In this document: positions 35,935 to 48,870 of the stretch, piece after piece
How positions within the stretch are numbered: position 1 is the first letter of the stretch
Layout: each line of letters opens with the position of its first letter
Assembly: GCA_022376925.1 (NCBI GenBank)
Contig: JAIOJX010000028.1
Location: 69,653,001 to 69,717,000, forward strand
Source of the DNA: Tragulus kanchil
Taxonomy: Eukaryota > Chordata > Mammalia > Artiodactyla > Tragulidae
Direction of reading: 5' to 3'
Length of the DNA: 64,000 nt
Notes under the pieces: model-generated
What the model was told of the DNA's origin: nothing
Database searches by the model: none
Seen by the model: only the letters and a program-made list of their open reading frames with translations
Made by a program: the position numbers and the translations under genes

Positions 35935-36351
35935 GATAGATTGTGCATTACCAAGAGTAAACTCTCAAGTAAGCTTTGAGTGAGTATGATGTGTCAAAAT
36001 GTTTGACAGTTTTAACAAATATATCACTGGTGAGAAATTTTGATGATAGAAGAGGCTATACATGTATGGACAAGGGGTATAGGGGAAATACATGTATTTT
36101 CCTCAGAACCTAAAATTAGTCTAACAAATGAACTATTAAAAACTGGAATTGTCTAAATTAGGATAAATGACTGAAAATTAGAGTCCTTTTTTGGCGTACT
36201 AGTTAAAACAGTCCAAATGTGGAAAAATCCCCCCCAAACAGGGGAATCTAGTCCTCTGTATATCTTCAATCAGGTACAAAATGGACATCTCTTTGGGGTA
36301 CTGAAAAGGAATCCTATATTCAGCAGCAGGACCAGAAAAATTTCTACTTAC

Positions 36352-36455
36352 TTGAAGTCACTCAGTCATGTCCAACACTTTGTGATTCAATGATGAGCCA
36401 TGGAATTCACCAGGCAAGAATACTGGAGTAGGTAGACTTTGCTTCTCCAGGGAAT
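36352..36455 (-). mobile_element. Bov-tA SINE fragment
   Basis: Minus-strand body only: 'gtcactcagtcatgtccaac', 'aagaatactggagtaggtag', 'gcttctccaggg'. No tRNA-like head. Confidence 0.85.
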
Positions 36456-36863
36456 TTAGAAAAATTCTTAGAGGCACACAAAAAACTTGTCAGTAATGAA
36501 TTGTCACTGTACAACAAATGAGTAATATAATTTATTGTGATACAGTTTTTAATTTGTCTAGAAGGGATTGGTGAATGAGCAAGAAACCATACCAAAACAT
36601 AGGATCATTTCTACAAGTGCATCACTCAGATATTTTTAACTGTGACAGGCCAGGGTTTGGACCTTTGGGCAGGAAGGGCCCAGTTTAAAAATTTTTACAA
36701 AACTAAACATGTACTTGCTATATGCTTAGCAATTCTTCCTGGTATTTTCAGGGATTGGGGCATAGACGGATAAGTAGGCAGAATGCAGAAGATTTTAAGA
36801 GACGTAAAAATACTCTATATAAAACTATAATTACCATACCTTTGTTCTGACTCAGACTATATG

Positions 36864-37038
36864 GGCTTCCATGATGGCTCAAATGGTAAAGAATCTGCTT
36901 GCAGTGTGGGAGACCTGAGTTCAATCCTCAAAAGAAGGGAATGGCTGCCCATTCCAGTATTCTTGTCTGGAGAATTTCATGGCTCCTCCATGGGGTCACA
37001 GAGTTGGACACAACTGAGCAACTTTTGACTTTGACTTT
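36864..37038 (+). mobile_element. Bov-tA SINE, duplicate of 35760-35934
   Basis: Offset 1104 copy of the same element through duplication 12. Confidence 0.9.
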
Positions 37039-37454
37039 GATAGATTGTGCATTACCAAGAGTAAACTCTCAAGTAAGCTTTGAGTGAGTATGATGTGTCA
37101 AAATGTTTGACAGTTTTAACAAATATATCACTGGTGAGAAATTTTGATGATAGAAGAGGCTATACATGTATGGACAAGGGGTATAGGGGAAATACATGTA
37201 TTTTCCTCAGAACCTAAAATTAGTCTAACAAATGAACTATTAAAAACTGGAATTGTCTAAATTAGGATAAATGACTGAAAATTAGAGTCCTTTTTTGGCG
37301 TACTAGTTAAAACAGTCCAAATGTGGAAAAATCCCCCCCAAACAGGGGAATCTAGTCCTCTGTATATCTTCAATCAGGTACAAAATGGACATCTCTTTGG
37401 GGTACTGAAAAGGAATCCTATATTCAGCAGCAGGACCAGAAAAATTTCTACTTA

Positions 37455-37558
37455 CTTGAAGTCACTCAGTCATGTCCAACACTTTGTGATTCAATGATGA
37501 GCCATGGAATTCACCAGGCAAGAATACTGGAGTAGGTAGACTTTTGCTTCTCCAGGGA
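37455..37558 (-). mobile_element. Bov-tA SINE fragment, duplicate of 36352-36455
   Basis: Same fragment with one extra T ('gacttttgcttc'), through duplication 12. Confidence 0.85.
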
Positions 37559-37752
37559 ATTTAGAAAAATTCTTAGAGGCACACAAAAAACTTGTCAGTA
37601 ATGAATTGTCCCTGTACAACAAATGAGTAATATAATTTATTGTGATACAGTTTTTAATTTGTCTAGAAGGGATTGGTGAATGAGCAAGAAACCATACCAA
37701 AACATAGGATCATTTCTACAAGTGCATCACTCAGATATTTTTAACTGTGACA

Positions 37753-40140
37753 TTTTCATTAATCTATGCTATAAATTAAGCAAAGGTAAGGTATAATGAA
37801 TTCTGTACAGTATGATTAAGTACCTGAATTCAGGATTAATCTCATTAAGTTAGACTAATAATTTAATAACTGCTAATATAACTTCAAAAGAAAAAACTTT
37901 AAATAGAATTTACAGTTTTAACAGCATATGATTTCAAAGCAAGACTGTATCTTACTACATTAACATTTTATTTGTAACAGTACTAAAACATTCACTAATA
38001 TATATTTTCACCATAATACATTGTAATTATAATGGCTACATTTTATATTTAACCTGTTCTTGCCTGAAAATTCACCAAATACTTTGACAGAAACATAAAA
38101 TGTGCAGTAATTATTAAAACCATAATATATTAATTAAAAGAAAAAAGTGCTATCTAGATTTAGGTTAATCTTAGGAAAGTTCCACATTTAAGTTTCTACT
38201 TTAACTCATGCTTTATATTTAGGAAATAGAAAATCTTCATTCACATTGTTGGGTCACTGGAAAAGACAGAAGAATGAGCTGACACATCAGAGAATGCTTA
38301 ATCTTCAAATCAAAACTGATCATAAGATTATGGAAATTTGTTTTTATTTTCTTCAAATAGTTAATATTTAATACAACCAGTGTGATCTAAGTTTAAATGT
38401 TTTAACTTGGGAAATAGTGACAGATGAATTTCTAACTAATTTTGGGGAGGTCTAGAAATTACTTACTTATTCCTTGTAATGGAAATTGAATTACTTTGAA
38501 TATGCTTTATAACATATTTATGGTCAAATATACGGATTCTTAATGTCTAATTCAGTTAACACCAAGATCTGAGAAAATAATGGGCTGTATTTTGGATCTA
38601 TACCTAATCTTTTGTTGTTGTTTTAATTCTAACTTCTTATTTTAACATTATTGTGTCTTGCTCCATGCATGAGAAGTTCATATTTTTGAAATAATGAATA
38701 CATTCCTGAGATAAAACACTTGAACAAAATTATTTGGAATCATATACATGTACCATTTTTTTCAGTCAGATTCTGAAGTTTACAAACGTAATTTCATTTT
38801 TCCCTCTGCCTTAATCTAGTTTTCTATCTTGAACTCCTATTGTCCATTGGGTATTTAAGTGAGTCATTTTCAGAAAAAAAAAAAATTGATTTCAGTCATT
38901 ACTCCATCATCTCAGGTTTATAACTGAGTCATATATATTCAAGTGCAAAGCTCTCTTAGGTTTTTTTTTTTTTCCTTCTCCTATCCTTTCAATATATACA
39001 GAAACACAGACACATGCACAGAGAAGTATTTCTCATTTTTCTGCAAATAATTTTGAACACATACTCATGTTTTGGACACTGACTACTCACATATTAAGAA
39101 GACACTCACAGAACTTAACTCCATAAGGCATTGTTTGGGAAAGTATACAAAAAATGAATACCTAAGCAGATGAATAAGTGAGACAAATTTGATAGTACTC
39201 TGTAAGCGTTGCAAAAATGAAGATCATAAAAATAAAGTGTGATCTGTTTTGGAGATGGGTACAATGGAGCTGTGTTCTGACAAGATATAATGAATGGAAA
39301 TAAATGTATCTGCTATATTTTTCTAACAGTTTAATGATTAGTTCTTGAGACTGGAAAAAGTGAAAGAGAAATCATAGGTAGGTGTAAGAGGAGAATCAGA
39401 TCTGCTTATAAGACTTAACAGTCATTTTAGGATTTCATTTTGCTTTGTATGGTAAAGACATATTATCATAGAATTAACAGCACCACAGATTCTATTTGAT
39501 TTACAGATTATTGAGAGAGAAAAGCAAAAAGCAACAAATTCTCTAAATTTTAATATTAAGGAGAAGGGAGAGGGAAAGAAATATAATGGAGGTATCAAAT
39601 ACATTGAGTGGATTGGGTAAGCTTTTGTTTTTGCTTGCCTGCTAATACAGGAAAACTGAAAACGGATTTAATTAGGACAGGAGTCTATTTTTCCCTCATG
39701 TAAAAGTTACGTCAGGAGGTAGGCAAGACAGGGTAGCCTGACACTTTCATACCAGTAGGGCTCTGATTTCCTTTGGACCCCCTGCTGCACCATTCTATGT
39801 GTGACTTTTCATACTCAAGGTGTCTCCTCCTAGATGAAATATGGTGATAGTGTTTGCACAGAAGGCAGGAAGAAGAAAAATGTAGAAAGGGGCAAAACGA
39901 GCATTTATGTAAATAAGTAAACCTTCGTTTTAAAAGAGATCTCTTGGAAACCATACCTGGGAATATCTGCTACATAGTATTGACCAGAACTTGAGTTCAA
40001 GGACAATGACATATTATCAGAAAATTGAGACTCAAGATTTCCCAGTAAGGTACACTGCTGCTGTTAATAAAATTATGATTCTGTTACTATAAAAGTTTCC
40101 TCTGAACATAATCATTTAGATCTCTCTGCTTATTTGACAT
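37753..40140. other. AT-rich single-copy DNA
   Basis: About 2.4 kb with A- and T-runs (38875-38885, 38961-38973) and no supported gene, repeat or duplication. The longest stretch in this half of the window without a junction. Confidence 0.5.
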
Positions 40141-40142
40141 TT

Positions 40143-40352
40143 GGGCTTTACCTGTAGCACAGCATACTCTGCTTGCCAGTGCAGAAAATACAGGAGACAC
40201 GGGTCCAATCCCCAGAAGTAAGCTCCCCTAGAGTAGGAAATGGCAACCCACTCCAGTATTGTTGCCAGAAAATTTCATGGACAGAGAAGCCTAGTGAGCT
40301 ACATACAGCCCATGCAGTCACAAAAAGTTGGACAGGACTGAGTGAGCATGAA
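40143..40352 (+). mobile_element. Bov-tA SINE, diverged
   Basis: 'gccagtgcagaaaatacagg', 'gagacacgggtccaatcccc', 'ggcaacccactccagtattg', 'gttggacaggactgagtgag'. Older than most others here by its divergence. Confidence 0.88.
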
Positions 40353-40479
40353 TACACCTCCAATTTCTACCTTCTGTTTGCTGGCCTTCAATAGATACCC
40401 AGATTCCAAAGACTCTTTTTGACCTCCAGTGCTAGTACTCTTGTCAAAACTGTACCTTGATTTTATACTAGGGGTCTAA

Positions 40480-40920
40480 TTGGTCTTCAGACTTTCACTC
40501 TTAATTCTCTCTAGTTTATTATCAATGCAACAGATACCTGAATGATTCTCTAAGAATGAAATCCAGCTTATGTCACTCTGCCATTATTTTTGTTTTATCT
40601 CTACCTTCTCCTCAATTATCCTGCTCACAGTTCTCCATCCTCCTTACAATTCCTTGAACAGACCTTCCATAGTACCCTTGGCCAAAGGTCGAGATATGGG
40701 CTAATCCTTCTACTTATAATTTCTCATATAGCCACAATTTGATCTCCATTACCCTTGAGAGTTGGCTGATAATTTAATTGTCCAGTGAGTCCTTTCTATG
40801 ATCACCCTTTTCAAAATTAGAAATTACCTTGGCATCCTTTTGAATGAAATCTCAATTTATTTTCCTTTATCTTTACTTATTCTTCTTCACTTAACTTCAT
40901 TTTACTATTTTATATATCAA
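40480..40920 (+). mobile_element. Possible L2 LINE fragment
   Basis: 'aatgaaatccagcttatgtc' and 'ccttgaacagaccttccat' resemble L2 internal sequence. Diverged, with no clear ends. Confidence 0.38.
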
Positions 40921-42342
40921 AGTTAGGTTATTTATCCAGTTTGTGTATGTCATCATATTGGAAAATGAACATTATGCAGAGAAGAGTTCTGTGTGATAGA
41001 ACCCTAGTCCCTGGAAGAATAGTTGCACAGGTGTTAATTAGTTACTGAATAATAGATGAATACATGAAAAGTAAATGAATATATAAGAAAGGAATAGTGA
41101 ATTTTGATCACAGCTACCATTCAATACCACAGTGGGAAAATGCACATGGCCTCAGACATAAAGATGCTAATGATAAAAATATAGGGCTAGAGCACATGGG
41201 ATAAATTGGGGTAGGAATATTTTAGGTTTTAACCAGTGTTCAAAGAAACTGTAAATTAGTAAATGCATATAGAGTAAGAAAATTTACTTTAAAGATTCAG
41301 AATGTGCACAGGACACCTGAGAACCTGATTTAAAATATATCTATTAGAATATGGATATTGAATCAAATTATAAGTAAATTCCCTTTCAATTCTACAAGTC
41401 TATATCTCCAACAAAGACAAATTATGGTCCATCACCTAATACTGAGACAATTCTAATCTCTTAGAGACATACTTTAAATAATTATTATTGAAATTAGAAG
41501 AATATTTACTTGAGTATTTCTCAAATATATAATTTATAGGTACAAAACCAAAGTACTTCAGTCCTGGATATTTTATCTTTCAAATATATTAATTTTAAAA
41601 TGAATATAATACCAAAGTAATCATTTTAAAATTCAAGCTTCTGAAAGAGTAGTACTGTCTTTTCTAAGAAAGTTTAAAGAGGTTTCAAAGCCTATATGAT
41701 TATAGGATCACTTATTCAGAATGTTAATCAATAAAAGTACCTTCACTAAGTATAGTATTTGCTCTGACAGAAAGGCAATTTTTACCTAAATAATCAAATA
41801 CAGAACCATCATTAGGATTTCTACCCTATGTTAGAGTTCCCTTACTGATTTTACTAAGTCCTATTTCTTTTCCATTCACCTCAAGAATATGGCCTGATAA
41901 AATTTAAATATTGCTCTATCATGTATTTGATTTGGATAAAGCTGCCCATTCATTTGGATACCACAACCAATGCTGCAGGTGCAGATTTGGCTGATTAAAA
42001 GGGTAGGTCTTCCTCATTTGCAGTACTTATTCCTCAGGGCACTTTATATTGCTGGCTTTGCTTAATCAAGTACTTTACTATTTCATTTGTGCTTGTATTA
42101 AATTTATTTCTCCCTAGGCATTCCTGATGGTGCTGTGATAATTTTCATAATACTTTCTCAATAACAGTTTCCAAAATATTCCTAAAGAACCCAGAATTAG
42201 GATCATTGCTGAATTCCTCTATTTCAGATTTTCTAACCAATCAAAATCCATCCAGAGCTACCATTTGAAAGCTGAGAGTGCTGAATATTTTTTAATAATG
42301 CCAATAACTTTTAAAACTTAACTATTTTTTGTATCTTATAAG
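40921..42342. other. AT-rich single-copy DNA
   Basis: No gene or supported repeat. Confidence 0.45.
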
Positions 42343-42540
42343 TAGGTGGATCAGTGATAAAGAATCTTCCTGCCAGTGCAGGAGACACGGGTTTGATCGC
42401 TGGGTCAGGAAGATACACTGGAAAAAGAAATGGCAACCAACTCCAGTATTCTTGCCTGGGAAATCCCATGAACAGAAGAGCCCAGTGGACTACAGCCCAT
42501 AGGGCTGTAAAGAGATGGCCATGACTTACCAACTAAATAA
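42343..42540 (+). mobile_element. Bov-tA SINE
   Basis: 'cctgccagtgcaggagacac', 'gggtttgatcgctgggtcag', 'caactccagtattcttgcct', 'gtggactacagcccataggg'. A minus-strand 73-codon frame over it is a SINE translation. Confidence 0.92.
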
Positions 42541-43434
42541 CACGTCTTAGATCCCAAATAACACAGAGAAATAATTTCAAATGCACAATGTTTAGAAGGA
42601 TGGAAAATTGCAAGTTACTTAGTTCATTATAGAATTGAATATGGACATCATTTATGAAATATTTCAGACCCTTAAACCATTTGGTAATTTTTTTTCTGTC
42701 ATGAGAAACAGTTGGTACCAATAGATTTTAAGCAGTGAAAAGTTATTTGCAAAGTGAAGTACATTTAACAGGCTAATATAAGTCGTATACTAGTATGTTC
42801 ATAACACAAGTAAAAATCTAAGCACCTTGAGGATTCAAGCTATTTTCCACTTATTCGAGTCTCCCAGGAAGTAATTTAATTAATCAGTTTTAAAATTAAC
42901 CATGCCTTTGTGTTACACATTTATAGTTGCTGCTGATGCTTGATATGTCCGATTTTTCTCTGCAGACTTAGCTATGTATCTTGTGTATGTTTATAAAAAA
43001 GCTGCCCTGAGGGGATATCTTGATTACTAAGAAAGGGTAGCCGTAAAACTTCAACCAACCAATGCTGCAGGTGCAGATTTGGCTGATTAAAAGGGTAGGT
43101 CTTCCTCATTTGCAGTACTTATTCCTCAGGGCACTTTATATTGCTGGCTTTGCTTAATCAAGTACTTTACTATTTCATTTGTGCTTGTATTAAATTTATT
43201 TCTCCCTAGGCATTCCTGATGGTGCTGTGATAATTTTCATAATACTTTCTCAATAACAGTTTCCAAAATATTCCTAAAGAACCCAGAATTAGGATCATTG
43301 CTGAATTCCTCTATTTCAGATTTTCTAACCAATCAAAATCCATCCAGAGCTACCATTTGAAAGCTGAGAGTGCTGAATATTTTTTAATAATGCCAATAAC
43401 TTTTAAAACTTAACTATTTTTTGTATCTTATAAG

Positions 43435-43632
43435 TAGGTGGATCAGTGATAAAGAATCTTCCTGCCAGTGCAGGAGACACGGGTTTGATCGCTGGGTCAG
43501 GAAGATACGCTGGAAAAAGAAATGGCAACCAACTCCAGTATTCTTGCCTGGGAAATCCCATGAACAGAAGAGCCCAGTGGACTACAGCCCATAGGGCTGT
43601 AAAGAGATGGCCATGACTTACCAACTAAATAA
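43435..43632 (+). mobile_element. Bov-tA SINE, duplicate of 42343-42540
   Basis: Offset 1092 copy through duplication 13. Confidence 0.92.
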
Positions 43633-44092
43633 CACGTCTTAGATCCCAAATAACACAGAGAAATAATTTCAAATGCACAATGTTTAGAAGGATGGAAAAT
43701 TGCAAGTTACTTAGTTCATTATAGAATTGAATATGGACATCATTTATGAAATATTTCAGACCCTTAAACCATTTGGTAATTTTTTTTTCTGTCATGAGAA
43801 ACAGTTGGTACCAATAGATTTTAAGCAGTGAAAAGTTATTTGCAAAGTGAAGTACATTTAACAGGCTAATATAAGTACGTATACTAGTATGTTCATAACA
43901 CAAGTAAAAATCTAAGCACCTTGAGGATTCAAGCTATTTTCCACTTATTCGAGTCTCCCAGGAAGTAATTTAATTAATCAGTTTTAAAATTAACCATGCC
44001 TTTGTGTTACACATTTATAGTTGCTGCTGATGCTTGATATGTCAGATTTTTCTCTGCAGACTTAGCTTTGTATCTTGTGTATGTTCCTACCT

Positions 44093-44405
44093 TGGACAGA
44101 GAGGAGATCAAATCAGTCAATGTGAACAGAAATCAACCCTGAATAGTCAGTGGAAGGACTAATGCTGAAGAGGAAGCTCCAGTGTTTTGGTCACCTGGTG
44201 TGAACAGCTAACTTATTGGAAAAGACTCTGATGCGGGGAAAGATTGAAACCAGAAAGAGAACATCAGAGGATGAGATGGTTGAATGGCGTCACTGATGAA
44301 ATGGACATGAACTTGGGCGAATTTCAGGAGATGGTGAAGGACAGGGAGGCCCGCAGTCCCTGTGGTGACAGGGTCAGACATGTCTGGGCAACCGAACAAC
44401 AGCAA
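44093..44405 (+). mobile_element. BovB (RTE-type) LINE 3' end
   Basis: Text 'gaaatcaaccctgaatagtc', 'ggaaggactaatgctgaaga', 'tcagaggatgagatggttg' and 'atgaaatggacatgaacttg' is the C-terminal coding and 3' end of BovB, ending in the region shared with Bov-tA bodies ('gacagggtcagacatg'). 5'-truncated and mutated, so inactive. BovB supplies the retrotransposition machinery for Bov-tA SINEs. Confidence 0.9.
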
Positions 44406-45030
44406 CACAAATTTTGTTAATATTGTCCCCTTATTTTTAAATTTATATTTTTATTACTGTTTAGAATGGAATTCATTCCCTTTTCTATTTCAAGTCGGTT
44501 ATTGCTATTGTATTTCACTATATTTACACTATACTGCTATTATAGTACAAAAGTAAAATTTTAATCTGTGTGTATTTGCCTGGCATCTAGCTACTTTCCC
44601 AAATTCCTTTATTTATTTTATTACTTTTTAAAAAGTCTCTTGAGATATCTGTATAATTTTTTATATTATTAGCACATAGAGACATTTTTATTTGTTCTTG
44701 TATAATTTAATTATCTAAATTCTCTAGAATTCAACAGTGAACTCCCAACTTTATATTAAAAATGATAAGTGTACACATCAATGAATAGCCTCATATTCTT
44801 AAAAATGGTTTCAGAATTCACTGTTATGATTGATGCTGTTACTGGAAATAGTCTTTTATAATCTGCTAACCTCTTCTAATTTAATTTAGAATATTTATAG
44901 AATGGCTGTGTAAATTATTCAAACTACATTTTAAGTACTTATTACCAAAATTTTAGTTTTCATTTAAAGTGTTAAAATAATGAATTTTACTGCTATATTT
45001 CTTAATGCTGAAGTTTTCTCTCATAAATGA
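44406..45030. other. AT-rich single-copy DNA
   Basis: No gene or known repeat. Confidence 0.45.
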
Positions 45031-45040
45031 AAGCTTGTTT

Positions 45041-45367
45041 GGGGGTTTCCCTGGTGGTCCAGTGGGTAAGGACACCGCCTTGCAGTGCAAGGGGCGCCGG
45101 TTTTATCCCTGGCGTGGGAAGATCCCACGTGCCGCGGAGCAGCTGGACTGATGTGTCCAATTACCGAGCTGGAGCTCTGGAGCGCATGCGCCCAGAGCTG
45201 GTGCTCTGACAACAGAGGCCACCGCGATGGGAGGCCCACAGGAGCCAAAGAACAAAGATGGATGAAAATAGAGAAATGAAAGACCAATAGAAGTGGCCCG
45301 CCCACCCTATCCCTCCCCAACCCGCCCCTCCCCCAAATAAATAAATAAATAAATGTTTAAAAAAAAA
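45041..45367 (+). mobile_element. CHR-type tRNA-derived SINE (long-tail form)
   Basis: 'tttccctggtggtccagtgg', 'gatcccacgtgccgcggagc', 'ctggagcgcatgcgcccaga', 'aacaaagatggatgaaaata', 'agaccaatagaagtggcccg', C-rich tail, (AAAT)n and an A run. Likely duplication aagcttgt at 45031-45038 and 45368-45375. Low divergence and intact CpGs suggest youth. Confidence 0.95.
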
Positions 45368-45375
45368 AAGCTTGT

Positions 45376-45775
45376 ATGGTCACAGGGCTGTGTTCTAATA
45401 TATACAATTAAATTTTCTGCATATTTAACTGTACCTAAAATTCTTCTACCATAGTTTTTCTCAGTGGGGACATCAGTAAATTAACCAATAGGCCAAAAAT
45501 TGAGAAGATACTGAAATCTGTTTAATTCAAACTGAAGATTGGCTATTACTTTCTAAAGTTCTTTCAATGAACAGCAATAGTGGTTTGTGTATAGTCCAAC
45601 CCAAATGTCTGATTCTGCATGTGAAACTATACATGTGTGGTGACTCCTTTATCAACTTAGACATGTAAATCTAAAATTATTTTTAGTGAAATTATAGCTC
45701 AGTATTTATACATTATTGAAATATATTATTAACTACATTTATTCCTTACTTACAGCTCAGTATATAGATTTTGGC
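45376..45775. other. AT-rich single-copy DNA
   Basis: No feature recognised; recurs after 46447. Confidence 0.45.
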
Positions 45776-46117
45776 TGTATAATTTAATTATCTAAATTCT
45801 CTAGAATTCAACAGTGAACTCCCAACTTTATATTAAAAATGATAAGTGTACACATCAATGAATAGCCTCATATTCTTAAAAATGGTTTCAGAATTCACTG
45901 TTATGATTGATGCTGTTACTGGAAATAGTCTTTTATAATCTGCTAACCTCTTCTAATTTAATTTAGAATATTTATAGAATGGCTGTGTAAATTATTCAAA
46001 CTACATTTTAAGTACTTATTACCAAAATTTTAGTTTTCATTTAAAGTGTTAAAATAATGAATTTTACTGCTATATTTCTTAATGCTGAAGTTTTCTCTCA
46101 TAAATGAAAGCTTGTTT

Positions 46118-46446
46118 GGGGGTTTCCCTGGTGGTCCAGTGGGTAAGGACACCGCCTTGCAGTGCAAGGGGCGCCGGTTTTATCCCTGGCGTGGGAAGAT
46201 CCCACGTGCCGCGGAGCAGCTGGACTGATGTGTCCAATTACCGAGCTGGAGCTCTGGAGCGCATGCGCCCAGAGCTGGTGCTCTGCGACAACAGAGGCCA
46301 CCGCGATGGGAGGCCCACAGGAGCCAAAGAACAAAGATGGATGAAAATAGACAAATGAAAGACCAATAGAAGTGGCCCGCCCACCCTATCCCTCCCCAAC
46401 CCGCCCCTCCCCCAAATAAATAAATAAATAAATGTTTAAAAAAAAA
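46118..46446 (+). mobile_element. CHR-type SINE, duplicate of 45041-45367
   Basis: Same insertion through duplication 14. This copy keeps two bases ('ctctgcgacaac') that the first lacks. Confidence 0.95.
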
Positions 46447-47096
46447 AAGCTTGTATGGTCACAGGGCTGTGTTCTAATATATACAATTAAATTTTCTGCA
46501 TATTTAACTGTACCTAAAATTCTTCTACCATAGTTTTTCTCAGTGGGGACATCAGTAAATTAACCAATAGGCCAAAAATTGAGAAGATACTGAAATCTGT
46601 TTAATTCAAACTGAAGATTGGCTATTACTTTCTAAAGTTCTTTCAATGAACAGCAATAGTGGTTTGTGTATAGTCCAACCCAAATGTCTGATTCTGCATG
46701 TGAAACTATACATGTGTGGTGACTCCTTTATCAACTTAGACATGTAAATCTAAAATTATTTTTAGTGAAATTATAGCTCAGTATTTATACATTATTGAAA
46801 TATATTATTAACTACATTTATTCCTTACTTACAGCTCAGTATATAGATTTTGGCTGTATATAGGAATAGGTGATCAATTAGCAAGTATTACTCAAAAATA
46901 GTAAAAGAAGAATTTCAGAATATGTTATGCAAAGTGTTTGAAAGAAGTTTGGGGAAACAAGGAGACTGCATACGTAAACACACACTCATAAATAAGACTA
47001 TTTTTATGGTCATGAAGATAATGCAATTCTAATGTACAAAATTAATTGGGGAAGTCTTCATTTTATATATTTCAATGTGAAAAGTGTGAAAATAAA

Positions 47097-47300
47097 AGTG
47101 CTAGTCCCTTAGTCGTGTCCAACTTTGTGACCCTATGGACTGTAGTCCACCAGGCTCCTTTCTCCATGGAATTCTTCAGGCAAGAATACGGGAGTGGGTA
47201 GCCATTCCTTTCTCCATGGTATGTTCCCAACCCAGGTATCAAACCAAGGTCTCCTGCATTACAGGCATATTCTTAATCATCTGAACCAACAAGGAACCCC
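47097..47300 (-). mobile_element. Bov-tA SINE
   Basis: Minus strand: 'cccttagtcgtgtccaactt', 'tggactgtagtccaccaggc', 'aggtctcctgcattacaggc', 'aaccaacaaggaacccc'. Both body and head are present. Confidence 0.92.
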
Positions 47301-47814
47301 ATACTCTAAAACAGTTTAAATTTTTTAGGGTAAAATCTTTGTTGACTCTGGTGTCTGTTTCAATAATTAATTTTTAATCACCTTTTCAATCTCTGTGCTA
47401 CTTGAATGTTGAAGTTTCTGCTTCTTTTGGAGTAGTTTAGTGATTTATATTTTGCTTTATAAGTTATTAGATTTTTTAACATTTTAAAAGATTTTTCCTC
47501 ATAATTACGTGCAAAATATTCTTATAATCTTTTAAGGGAATCTTCTTTCATTTTATTTTTTAAATCATGAAAGTATAATAATACATTTACAGGAGGCTTA
47601 GAAATTACCTATACTTTTTAATATCAGTAATATCAATGGCTATATTTAATTTCTTTTAAGAAATCTTACTTATCATGTATCTTTCATTTATTTTCTAAAA
47701 TAAACACTTTATAAATTATTTTCTTATTGCAATATTATATCAAATGTAATACACGAGAAATAATTTCAGAAAACAAATTTCTAGAACATTAATGATTTGT
47801 ATTCTAGAAATTTC
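47301..47814. other. AT-rich single-copy DNA
   Basis: No feature recognised; recurs at 48352-48870. Confidence 0.45.
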
Positions 47815-48147
47815 AGTGAAATTATAGCTCAGTATTTATACATTATTGAAATATATTATTAACTACATTTATTCCTTACTTACAGCTCAGTATATAGATT
47901 TTGGCTGTATATAGGAATAGGTGATCAATTAGCAAGTATTACTCAAAAATAGTAAAAGAAGAATTTCAGAATATGTTATGCAAAGTGTTTGAAAGAAGTT
48001 TGGGGAAACAAGGAGACTGCATACGTAAACACACACTCATAAATAAGACTATTTTTATGGTCATGAAGATAATGCAATTCTAATGTACAAAATTAATTGG
48101 GGAAGTCTTCATTTTATATATTTCAATGTGAAAAGTGTGAAAATAAA

Positions 48148-48351
48148 AGTGCTAGTCCCTTAGTCGTGTCCAACTTTGTGACCCTATGGACTGTAGTCCA
48201 CCAGGCTCCTTTCTCCATGGAATTCTTCAGGCAAGAATACGGGAGTGGGTAGCCATTCCTTTCTCCATGGTATGTTCCCAACCCAGGTATCAAACCAAGG
48301 TCTCCTGCATTACAGGCATATTCTTAATCATCTGAACCAACAAGGAACCCC
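48148..48351 (-). mobile_element. Bov-tA SINE, duplicate of 47097-47300
   Basis: Offset 1051 copy through duplication 15. Confidence 0.92.
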
Positions 48352-48870
48352 ATACTCTAAAACAGTTTAAATTTTTTAGGGTAAAATCTTTGTTGACTCT
48401 GGTGTCTGTTTCAATAATTAATTTTTAATCACCTTTTCAATCTCTGTGCTACTTGAATGTTGAAGTTTCTGCTTCTTTTGGAGTAGTTTAGTGATTTATA
48501 TTTTGCTTTATAAGTTATTAGATTTTTTAACATTTTAAAAGATTTTTCCTCATAATTACGTGCAAAATATTCTTATAATCTTTTAAGGGAATCTTCTTTC
48601 ATTTTATTTTTTAAATCATGAAAGTATAATAATACATTTACAGGAGGCTTAGAAATTACCTATACTTTTTAATATCAGTAATATCAATGGCTATATTTAA
48701 TTTCTTTTAAGAAATCTTACTTATCATGTATCTTTCATTTATTTTCTAAAATAAACACTTTATAAATTATTTTCTTATTGCAATATTATATCAAATGTAA
48801 TACACGAGAAATAATTTCAGAAAACAAATTTCTAGAACATTAATGATTTGTATTCTAGAAATTTCAGTGA

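Larger units (their letters stand above)
35571..37752 (+). repeat. Local tandem duplication 12 (35571-36647 / 36679-37752)
   Basis: Offset 1104-1108. The second copy begins at the last bases of the 35254 SINE. Filler of 31 bases at 36648-36678. Differences are mostly run lengths (ttttttac/tttttac, ggggg/gggg) and a few substitutions. Confidence 0.97.
41964..44085 (+). repeat. Local tandem duplication 13 (41964-42991 / 43056-44085)
   Basis: Offset 1092, rising to 1094. Differences: tacactgg/tacgctgg, one T in a run, ataagtcg/ataagtacg, gtccgatt/gtcagatt. Filler of 64 bases (42992-43055) is the longest in the window and I could not place it. Confidence 0.97.
44699..46860 (+). repeat. Local tandem duplication 14 (44699-45781 / 45776-46860)
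   Basis: Offset 1077, rising to 1079. The copies meet at the shared six bases tgtata with no filler. Differences include ctgaca/ctgcgaca and gagaaatg/gacaaatg. Confidence 0.97.
46764..48870 (+). repeat. Local tandem duplication 15 (46764-47819 / 47815-48870)
   Basis: Offset 1051 throughout, so there is no net indel. The copies meet at the shared bases agtga with no filler. Smallest offset of the series. Confidence 0.97.
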
